11,716 nucleotides of DNA from an uncultured Actinomycetes bacterium (GTDB taxonomy: Bacteria > Actinomycetota > Actinomycetes > Nanopelagicales > Nanopelagicaceae), in contig CAILBF010000243.1 of the NCBI GenBank assembly GCA_903832395.1, positions 1-11,716 of the forward strand, written 5' to 3'. Below are positions 6,570 through 11,716 of this stretch, in pieces. How positions within the stretch are numbered: the first letter of the stretch is position 1; every line of letters begins with the position of its first letter. Below the pieces are notes generated by a model. The model searched no databases. It worked only from the letters and a program-made list of their open reading frames with translations, and was not told the DNA's origin. Position numbers and translations under genes: made by a program.

Positions 6570-7054
6570 TGGCTAATCACCATGACAATAGCGCCGGTGA
6601 CACGTAATAACTCTGCAAAGGAAGTTGAGTAAACCGAATGTGGGTGGCCGGCGGCGGCCCATGCGACCTCATGTTCATTCAAGGCCTCATCAAGCACCGT
6701 AATCTCTGGTTGATTAACCCAACCTATGGGAGAAACGCCTCCAATTGAAAAACCTGAGGCGTTCTTAATAAAATCGGCATCGGCACGGTGGAGTTTTTCT
6801 ACGCCTAAGTTTTTTGCAACTAATTCGGTATCGACGCGATGTCGACCACTTGTGATGACTAAAAGTGGATTTCCACTGGGAAGTTTGAAAACGATTGATG
6901 CTGCAATTTGTCCGACCTCAATGTTAAGTGCATTCGCAGCGTCAATGGCCGTACGGGCAGAGTCTGATAAAACGGTTACTTCGCCGGTACAACCAAACTC
7001 TTTGAGAAGGGCAGTTACACGAATAACCGACGGGTTAGCCAGAACTGCTTCCAC
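6566..7054 (-). CDS. YbaK/EbsC-family aminoacyl-tRNA deacylase
   Basis: A 162-residue single-domain protein of the YbaK/prolyl-tRNA editing family. These cytoplasmic proteins hydrolyse mischarged tRNA in trans, such as Cys-tRNA-Pro or Ala-tRNA-Pro. The conserved lysine lies in IVFK (K57), and the other family blocks are RHRVD (71-75), GFSIGGVSPIG (101-111) and GHPHSVY (136-142). Length is normal. The likely start is the GTG at 7054, only three bases after the alcohol dehydrogenase stop, so the gene is cotranscribed and probably coupled. Its last 26 codons resemble a decayed fragment at 4665-4757, suggesting that its 3' end was replaced or duplicated. The editing subtype (YbaK, ProX or another) cannot be decided from sequence alone, so no gene symbol is given. 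Confidence 0.85.
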   Translation of the reverse strand: MEAVLANPSVIRVTALLKEFGCTGEVTVLSDSARTAIDAANALNIEVGQIAASIVFKLPSGNPLLVITSGRHRVDTELVAKNLGVEKLHRADADFIKNASGFSIGGVSPIGWVNQPEITVLDEALNEHEVAWAAAGHPHSVYSTSFAELLRVTGAIVMVISH

Positions 7055-7057
7055 TAG

Positions 7058-8236
7058 TTAAGCAACGCGGCTCTCTAGTTTGAGCGCTGACATGAAAGCA
7101 TCGACAACTTCGGCCTTGCTCCATGGCTTAGGGGCTTGGGTAATAAAGAAGTCTTTAAGCGCAATTTCTGCCAATTCATCGATGTCGCTTTCGACAAAGC
7201 CAAGAGATGAGAGAACGGGGAATTGGAGCTCGGCCAAGATCTTTCGCACTGCATTGACGCAGCGTGATCCATCTTTAGTGCCATCCTGTGGCACTCCCAT
7301 TGCATCGGCAATGCGCTCCATCTTTTCTGGAACGATTTTTGCTTCACGAGTGAGAGTTTCAACTAGAACTAAACCAATAGTTAAACCATGTGGCACATGC
7401 TTGAGGCCACCAATTGCCTGACCCAAGGAGTGCTCTGCAGTGCAATCAGAGATATTCATAGTAAGACCGGCCATCATGCTGCCTGCAGCCATACCGGCGC
7501 GAGCAGTTTTATTGTTGCCATCTTTAAATGCGGCAACTAGGGCTGGTGTCATCATGTGAACAGCTTCATATCCAATGGCATCACCGATTGGTGTGCTGCA
7601 TTTAGCAATAATTCCGGCGATAGCTTGTGCCAATGCATCGATTCCGGTGTTAGCGGTCATTGATGGTGGCATTGAGTATGTAAGAACTGGATCAACGAGT
7701 GCTACTTGGGCACGCAAGTTGCCATTGGCAATTCCGGCTTTGCGACCGGCCTCAGGATCAGAGATAACAGAGCCGCCAGATACTTCAGAGCCAGTTCCTG
7801 CCGAAGTTGGAAGTGCGATTAATGGCAAGGTTGGTGCTGGATATACAGGTGCTTTCGATTGGAACTCGCGGAATGTGCAGTTGAGCTGTGCGCACAAACG
7901 TGCCGCTTTTGCAGTATCGATAACTGAACCGCCACCGAGGGCAACAACGACATCGGAGCCTGCAGCTTTAAGAGCGGCGATTGAATCATCGACCATTTGA
8001 ATTGTTGGCTCTCCTGCTGGCTTTTCAAAAACTGTGACTGAGATTCCTTGCGCACTTTGCAGCTGATCAATTAACTCCTTGGCCGCTGGATTAAATTTCC
8101 CGATGCCTTCATCGACCATTAAGAAAACTTTGCTTGCCCCAAGTTCGATCACCACTGCTGGAAGTGTTGCAGCAACGCCTTCTCCGAAACGAACCTTGAC
8201 TGGAAGGTGATTATTGAAAGCAGTGATGTTTTCCAC
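7058..8236 (-). CDS. Iron-containing (group III) alcohol dehydrogenase family protein
   Basis: A 392-residue NAD(P)-dependent oxidoreductase of the Fe-ADH/maleylacetate reductase superfamily. The N-terminal dinucleotide-binding domain has ALGGGSVIDTAKAARL (99-114), followed by LPTSAGTGSEVS (142-153). The C-terminal all-helical metal domain has GIDALAQAI (198-206) and HSLGQAIGGLKHVPHG (269-284). Compared with FucO-type enzymes, metal ligands D200, H269 and H283 are kept, but the usual second ligand His (DALTHAIE) is Gln204. The GTG start at 8236 has AAGGAG five bases upstream. It follows the SulP gene by 34 bp and precedes the YbaK gene by 3 bp on the same strand. The substrate is not inferable: short-chain alcohols, aldehydes or hydroxy-acids are all possible. 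Confidence 0.88.
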   Translation of the reverse strand: MENITAFNNHLPVKVRFGEGVAATLPAVVIELGASKVFLMVDEGIGKFNPAAKELIDQLQSAQGISVTVFEKPAGEPTIQMVDDSIAALKAAGSDVVVALGGGSVIDTAKAARLCAQLNCTFREFQSKAPVYPAPTLPLIALPTSAGTGSEVSGGSVISDPEAGRKAGIANGNLRAQVALVDPVLTYSMPPSMTANTGIDALAQAIAGIIAKCSTPIGDAIGYEAVHMMTPALVAAFKDGNNKTARAGMAAGSMMAGLTMNISDCTAEHSLGQAIGGLKHVPHGLTIGLVLVETLTREAKIVPEKMERIADAMGVPQDGTKDGSRCVNAVRKILAELQFPVLSSLGFVESDIDELAEIALKDFFITQAPKPWSKAEVVDAFMSALKLESRVA

Positions 8237-8270
8237 GGGTGCTCCTTGATTAATGTAAGTAGGTTGAATT

Positions 8271-9527
8271 CTATATTGCTTCAGGCACCCTGGAGTAACG
8301 GGTCAGGATCACATGCAAAGCAATTCCTATGGCCATTCCCCAAATTAAGTCGATAACTACGGTGCTTATTGCCGTCAAAACGAGCGTAGTCGCTTCAGAT
8401 TTAGTCGTTCGGAGCGATTCCATAATTGATACAGGGTTAAGAATTCGATAGCTGGTGCCTAGCAAGAGACCGGCAATAACTGCTGTCGGGATTTGGCTGA
8501 CGAGCGGTGCGGCAATTAAAGCAATGAAGAGAAGGACTATGGCGTGGAAAACTGACGCTAAACGGGACTTGGCATGAGAGCGAACGTTCACGCTCGTTCG
8601 TGCAATTGCACCCGTTGCTGGCATCCCGCCAAAGATCGATGCGGCTACCGTCGCCAAACCTTGGCCAAATAATTCACGGTTAGGTTCAAATCGCTCCTTA
8701 TTATGGGCCAAACCATCGGCCACTCGAGCAGATAACAAGGATTCAACTGCTGCCAGTAGTGCAATCCATAGCGCCGGAATCAAAAGGGAAGAGAGATTAC
8801 TAAAATTTAGTTTTTGCAGCGTTCCAAGTGAACGCGGGATCGTTCCGATAGTGGCAACGTTGATTGAGAGCGCCTTAACAATTAAAGTGACAAGCAGTAG
8901 GGCGACGAAACTCGCTGGGATGTGGTGCTTAAATTTAAAGTAATGAGTAATACGGGGCCAAGAGAATTTAATAATCAAAGTGATTACTACAACTATCAGA
9001 CTCTTGTAGTTCAAACCGTTTTTGAGTGCAATTTTCAAAGTATCCCAGGCAACCATGTAGCCTTTATCTCCGGCTGCTTTTTGTATTCCTAGAGCCAGCG
9101 GAATTTGTTGCAGCGAAATGATTAAAGCAATACCGACGGTAAATCCTTCAACCACTGTCCAAGGGACTCGATTAATAATTGCGCCTAATTTAAAAACTGC
9201 CATGGCAATTACTAAAATTCCAGCGATAAGCCCAAGGGCGGGGATTGCCGAAACACCGAATTTGTGAATTACAGGAATTAAAATCACGGTCATCGCACCA
9301 GTTGGACCACTAACTTGGTATTTAGATCCACCAAATACTGCGGCCAAAAAACCAGCGATGATTGCAGTCGTCAATCCTGAGGCTGCCGACATTCCCGATG
9401 TGATTCCAAAACCAATGGCTAGGGGTAACGCCACTATTGCAACGGTTAATCCGGCGATGAAATCTGTGACTAAATCTTTACGAGTTCTTGAAAATTCTCC
9501 CTTGTGCGGCCAAAAGGAAAAGAACAT
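8271..9527 (-). CDS. SulP-family anion transporter lacking a STAS domain
   Basis: A 418-residue inner-membrane protein of the SulP (SLC26-like) family, which carries sulfate, bicarbonate or other anions, often with sodium or protons. It has the family opening DFIAGLTVAIVALPLAIGFG (22-41), the substrate-site region YQVSGPTGAMTV (70-81) and the later block AAVESLLSARVADGLAHN with GMPATGAIARTSVNVRS (about 258-317). About twelve to fourteen hydrophobic segments are visible. Full-length relatives usually run to 550 or more residues and end in a cytoplasmic STAS domain. Here the protein stops right after the last membrane segment (LHVILTRYSRVPEAI) at a TAG, with no STAS-like sequence downstream. 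There is no clear ribosome-binding site before the ATG at 9527. It is probably cotranscribed with the alcohol dehydrogenase. Bicarbonate versus sulfate cannot be decided. Confidence 0.87.
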   Translation of the reverse strand: MFFSFWPHKGEFSRTRKDLVTDFIAGLTVAIVALPLAIGFGITSGMSAASGLTTAIIAGFLAAVFGGSKYQVSGPTGAMTVILIPVIHKFGVSAIPALGLIAGILVIAMAVFKLGAIINRVPWTVVEGFTVGIALIISLQQIPLALGIQKAAGDKGYMVAWDTLKIALKNGLNYKSLIVVVITLIIKFSWPRITHYFKFKHHIPASFVALLLVTLIVKALSINVATIGTIPRSLGTLQKLNFSNLSSLLIPALWIALLAAVESLLSARVADGLAHNKERFEPNRELFGQGLATVAASIFGGMPATGAIARTSVNVRSHAKSRLASVFHAIVLLFIALIAAPLVSQIPTAVIAGLLLGTSYRILNPVSIMESLRTTKSEATTLVLTAISTVVIDLIWGMAIGIALHVILTRYSRVPEAI

Positions 9528-9579
9528 GTAGCTATGTAAGCAGACTTAGCACCTCTTGTCAGTTACCGTTATCACTCTT

Positions 9580-10776
9580 ATGAGCATTGATTTACTGACA
9601 GCGGCTAAACGCGCTCGGAATGGTCTATGGGCCATGTTTTTCTTTATGGGTGTTGTATCAATGGCTTGGGTTGCTCGCATTCCTGAAATTCGTGATGCGA
9701 ATGGTTTAAATAATGCCCAACTAGGTTTGATTCTCATTTCCAGCACAATTGGTGCAGTTACAGGCGCTCAACTCTCTGGGCGTTTAGTTCATACATTCGG
9801 AACTAAACCAGTTCTACGAATTGCAACAGTAATAATGCCAATAGGTCTGATATTGATGGGCACATCCACATCACCAATAGCTTTGATTTCTGGCCTATTT
9901 GTTATGGGTCTTGGCTATTCCAGCATGGATATCTCTTCAAATATTCAAGCCGTTATTGTGGAAAAACATTTAGGAAAACGTGTGATGTCTTCTTTTCATG
10001 CGACGTGGAGTTGCGGTGCATTTTCTACAACAGTATTAGGCGGAGCTATTGCAAAGCATGTTTCACCTCGTGATAATTTAGTAGGAGTTGGAATTGCCTG
10101 CTTCTTTCTCTTCATTCCGTCAGTCTTAAAACTTTTACCACCAGAATTAGATGAACACAGCGGGGGCGAAGAAGAAACCGAAGTTAAGATCCCTCTGTTT
10201 AGTAAGAGCGTTTTGCCGTTGTGGGGGATAGGTATTGGCTTGCTTGGAGGCCTCATTGCTGAGGGCGCAGCGAGTGATTGGGGCGCAATTCTTTTGCGCG
10301 ATAATATGGGTTTTGGTATTGGGGTCAATGCATCAGCATTTGCAGTTTTCGCGCTTGCCATGATTGTTTCGCGTTTTCTTGGGGACAGAATGCTCGACTA
10401 TTTTGGTCCCAGAAAAACCGTACTACTCGGTGGTTATATTGGCGGAGCTGGCTTAGGTATCGGTATTGCAATGGGTGTTCCGCTATCTCACTCGCACCCG
10501 CTACCGGCGTTAATAATCGTCAATGCGGGCTATGCATGCGCCGGCTTTGGAATTGGCCCAATGTTTCCAGCTTATATTTTAGCCGCATCGGAAATACCAG
10601 GAATTGCATCATCGGTTGCTATAGCCCGCGTTGGAGTAATTGGTCTGGCGGGTTATTTCATCGGGCCATCTATAACGGGCGCACTTGCTCAATTAACATC
10701 TTTACCGGTTGCGATGTTTTATCCAATTTCGATGTTGTTGCTTGCGGGCTATCAATCGCACATTATTAAGAAATAG
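9580..10776 (+). CDS. MFS transporter (YbjJ-like)
   Basis: A 398-residue major facilitator superfamily permease with about twelve membrane helices and a central hydrophilic loop rich in Glu (about residues 186-203, GGEEETEVK). The first helix region GLWAMFFFMGVVSMAWVARIPEIRDANGLNNAQLG and the GYSSMDISSNIQAVIVEKHLGKRVMSSFHATWSCGA region resemble YbjJ-type members, whose substrates are mostly unknown, though the wider group includes sugar permeases. I prefer the ATG at 9580 over an in-frame TTG at 9556: TTG is a rarer start and neither has a ribosome-binding site. It is divergent from the SulP gene across about 50 bp and is followed by a strong hairpin. The substrate is not inferable. Confidence 0.85.
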   Translation: MSIDLLTAAKRARNGLWAMFFFMGVVSMAWVARIPEIRDANGLNNAQLGLILISSTIGAVTGAQLSGRLVHTFGTKPVLRIATVIMPIGLILMGTSTSPIALISGLFVMGLGYSSMDISSNIQAVIVEKHLGKRVMSSFHATWSCGAFSTTVLGGAIAKHVSPRDNLVGVGIACFFLFIPSVLKLLPPELDEHSGGEEETEVKIPLFSKSVLPLWGIGIGLLGGLIAEGAASDWGAILLRDNMGFGIGVNASAFAVFALAMIVSRFLGDRMLDYFGPRKTVLLGGYIGGAGLGIGIAMGVPLSHSHPLPALIIVNAGYACAGFGIGPMFPAYILAASEIPGIASSVAIARVGVIGLAGYFIGPSITGALAQLTSLPVAMFYPISMLLLAGYQSHIIKK

Positions 10777-10779
10777 AAA

Positions 10780-10805
10780 GGCCCCGCAGCTCTCACCACG
10801 GGGCC
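10780..10805. terminator. Bidirectional hairpin terminator between MFS and DoxX genes
   Basis: GGCCCCG (10780-10786) pairs perfectly with CGGGGCC (10799-10805) around a 12-base loop. It starts four bases after the MFS stop codon and lies 16 bases beyond the DoxX stop on the other strand. On the minus strand the stem is followed by a T-rich run (TTTCTATTTCTT), and on the plus strand by GTTCTT. It therefore probably terminates both convergent transcripts, better for DoxX. Confidence 0.75.
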
Positions 10806-10820
10806 GTTCTTGATAATAAT

Positions 10821-11234
10821 TTAGAAGTTAAAGAAAGTACTTGTAATGCTGGGACCAAAATTAGCTCCAGCACCTACCATGACGAAAATAACCAGAGCGG
10901 CTCCGGCCATTGAGATGTCTTTTAAGAAGGCAACTTTTTCATTTCCCTTTGTGGCTGGATCAGTCTCTTTCCAAAACGCGTGCATCATGAAGGCGGTTGG
11001 AATTAAGAAGATTGCGATTAGGAGTGCACCAAGATCGGCATAGATTCCCAGAGCTACATAAAGTCCACCGATGAGAATCATTAGACCCGTAACGATGACT
11101 GCGAGCTTTGCAGCTGGAACCTTTTTGTACGTGGCATAGCCAGCCATGGCTTCAGTTTTGGTGAGGTGCATGATGCCTGAGTTGATGAAGATCAGCGCAA
11201 ACAGGATGCGACCGATAACGAGAACTGCGTTCAT
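10821..11234 (-). CDS. DoxX-family membrane protein
   Basis: A 137-residue protein with four hydrophobic segments, at roughly residues 3-20, 44-62, 66-88 and 108-125. It contains the DoxX-like block GRILFALIFINSGIMHLTK (8-26) near the N-terminus and MHAFWKETDP (84-93) before the last helix. DoxX proteins are small inner-membrane proteins often linked to redox, thiol or quinone stress; the molecular function of most is unknown. The ATG at 11234 has a strong AAGGAG seven bases upstream. It is monocistronic: convergent with the MFS gene behind a shared hairpin and divergent from the DNA-damage genes. A perfect 18-bp palindrome at its promoter points to control by a dimeric repressor. Confidence 0.8.
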   Translation of the reverse strand: MNAVLVIGRILFALIFINSGIMHLTKTEAMAGYATYKKVPAAKLAVIVTGLMILIGGLYVALGIYADLGALLIAIFLIPTAFMMHAFWKETDPATKGNEKVAFLKDISMAGAALVIFVMVGAGANFGPSITSTFFNF

Positions 11235-11273
11235 AGTTCTGTCTCCTTAGTGAGGGGTTAACCTATCGCTACG

Positions 11274-11279
11274 ATTGTA
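11274..11279 (-). promoter_or_regulatory. Candidate -10 box for the DoxX gene
   Basis: The minus strand reads TACAAT, giving a start near 11267 and a leader of about 33 bases to the ATG. It abuts and slightly overlaps the palindrome at 11278-11295, which would lie in the -10/-35 spacer. No good -35 hexamer is visible (CGGAAA at 17 bp spacing). Confidence 0.4.
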
Positions 11280-11295
11280 GTTGAATTTTCAACTA
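11278..11295. promoter_or_regulatory. Palindromic operator, MarR-type, upstream of DoxX
   Basis: TAGTTGAA and TTCAACTA form perfect 8-base arms around a 2-base TT centre. The site lies 43 bases upstream of the DoxX ATG, directly next to its candidate -10 box, a position where bound protein would block RNA polymerase. Inverted repeats with TTGAA/TTCAA arms are commonly recognised by MarR-family repressors, but no regulator gene is present in this window, so the binding protein is unknown. Confidence 0.6.
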
Positions 11296-11350
11296 TTTTC
11301 CGTAGCAACACGCTCGAGCACTTGCCATTTGTCAGTCCGAGGGGCTACTT

Positions 11351-11368
11351 TTCGAACATCTGTTCGAA
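11351..11368 (+). promoter_or_regulatory. LexA (SOS) box
   Basis: TTCGAACATCTGTTCGAA has perfect 8-base arms and contains TCGAAC-N4-GTTCGA, the LexA recognition pattern known in Actinobacteria and Bacillus. It ends 31 bases before the ATG of the DUF6504-type gene, within the likely promoter. This predicts DNA-damage induction of that gene together with the coupled dnaE2. Confidence 0.85.
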
Positions 11369-11399
11369 TATCCACAGCCTTGAGGAGTGCACCTTAGAA

Positions 11400-11675
11400 A
11401 TGTCACAGATTAACCCCGCTCACGATGTCACGATCGATGGCGCAACTACTCCCATTGAATTTACTTTTAAGGGCAAACGCTTTCGCATCCATGCAGTCTT
11501 ATCTAGATGGTGCGAGGCCGGCGGCTGGTGGAACCGCATTAGCGATGGCAAGTATCGCCCCGATGATGCCGCCCGTGCACTGTGGCGGGTTGAGGCCGCA
11601 CCTATCGGCTCCCTTACAACCTTTGAACTCGAACGTGACGAACTTAGCGGTCAGTGGATTATTAGATCGATATGA
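11400..11675 (+). CDS. DUF6504-type protein of the mutagenic repair operon
   Basis: A 91-residue small soluble protein. The central block EFTFKGKRFRIHAVLSRWCEAGGWWNR (20-46), then ALWRVEA (60-66) and a C-terminal FELERDELSGQWII (75-88), match the pattern of actinobacterial DUF6504 proteins. These are encoded beside the error-prone polymerase genes dnaE2 and imuB, and their biochemical role is unknown. I choose the ATG at 11400 over a TTG at 11322: the longer form would put the LexA box inside the coding region, and GAGGAG (11382-11387) lies 12 bases before the ATG. Its TGA overlaps the next ATG (ATGA, 11672-11675), so the two are translationally coupled. LexA control is predicted. Family recognition is from motif memory, not a search. 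Confidence 0.72.
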   Translation: MSQINPAHDVTIDGATTPIEFTFKGKRFRIHAVLSRWCEAGGWWNRISDGKYRPDDAARALWRVEAAPIGSLTTFELERDELSGQWIIRSI

Positions 11676-11716
11676 GTTTTATCCATCTCAATGTCGCAAG
11701 TGCGTACTCACTTAAG
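11672..11716 (+). CDS. dnaE2: Error-prone DNA polymerase III alpha subunit DnaE2 (5' fragment only)
   Basis: Only the first 15 codons are inside the window: MSFIHLNVASAYSLK. The HLNVASAYSL block matches the start of the PHP domain of bacterial DNA polymerase III alpha subunits, and most resembles the actinobacterial DnaE2-type start. The ATG overlaps the stop of the DUF6504-type gene and both lie behind a LexA box, which fits the damage-inducible translesion polymerase and not the housekeeping replicative DnaE1. The paralogue call depends on this context because the visible part is so short. Confidence 0.65.
   Translation, partial: MSFIHLNVASAYSLK

Noticed and set aside
9531..9549. Imperfect inverted repeat (TAAG...CTTA) between the SulP and MFS genes.
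   Set aside because: Arms are only four bases, which is expected by chance in a short gap.
9556..9579. TTG start extending the MFS protein by eight residues.
   Set aside because: A weaker start codon without a ribosome-binding site, only slightly lengthening the N-terminus; the ATG at 9580 is preferred, though not certain.
11322..11399. TTG-initiated N-terminal extension of the DUF6504-type gene.
   Set aside because: It would put the LexA box inside the coding sequence, and the extension does not look like the family; the ATG at 11400 fits better.

Overview
The window looks like a compact, moderately low-GC chromosome segment from an actinobacterium. A small-genome planktonic lineage such as Nanopelagicales is my inference, not proven. 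Two points support it: a DUF6504-type gene overlaps the start of an error-prone DnaE whose first residues resemble the Streptomyces-type enzyme, and a Gram-positive-type LexA box lies in front of that pair. Genes are tightly packed, with 4-base stop/start overlaps and some GTG starts.

Layout. (1) Positions 1-3585, minus strand: a carotenoid operon read from right to left as crtA-like monooxygenase, cruF-like hydratase, family 2 glycosyltransferase, and a CrtI/CrtD-type desaturase cut by the window edge. Together they could hydrate, desaturate, oxidise and glycosylate the ends of an acyclic carotenoid. (2) 3662-4651, plus strand: a sodium:calcium antiporter. (3) 4665-6569: an accessory-looking block. 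It starts with a decayed 3' end of a ybaK-like gene, followed by a secreted protein of unknown function (minus), then a near-consensus promoter driving a coupled pair of tiny genes (plus), the first encoding a 64-residue secreted peptide precursor. (4) 6566-9527, minus strand: a SulP anion transporter lacking a STAS domain, an iron-type alcohol dehydrogenase, and an intact YbaK-family editing protein. (5) 9580-10776, plus: an MFS transporter, ending in a strong hairpin shared with the convergent DoxX gene. (6) 10821-11234, minus: a DoxX-family membrane protein with a perfect 18-bp palindrome at its promoter. (7) 11351-11716, plus: LexA box, DUF6504-type gene and the first 15 codons of dnaE2.

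The most notable points are the mixed-origin carotenoid end-group pathway, the duplicated ybaK 3' end that brackets the accessory block like a displaced integration site, and the strongly promoted secreted micro-peptide with its coupled partner. No RNA genes, CRISPR arrays, insertion sequences or transposases were seen.
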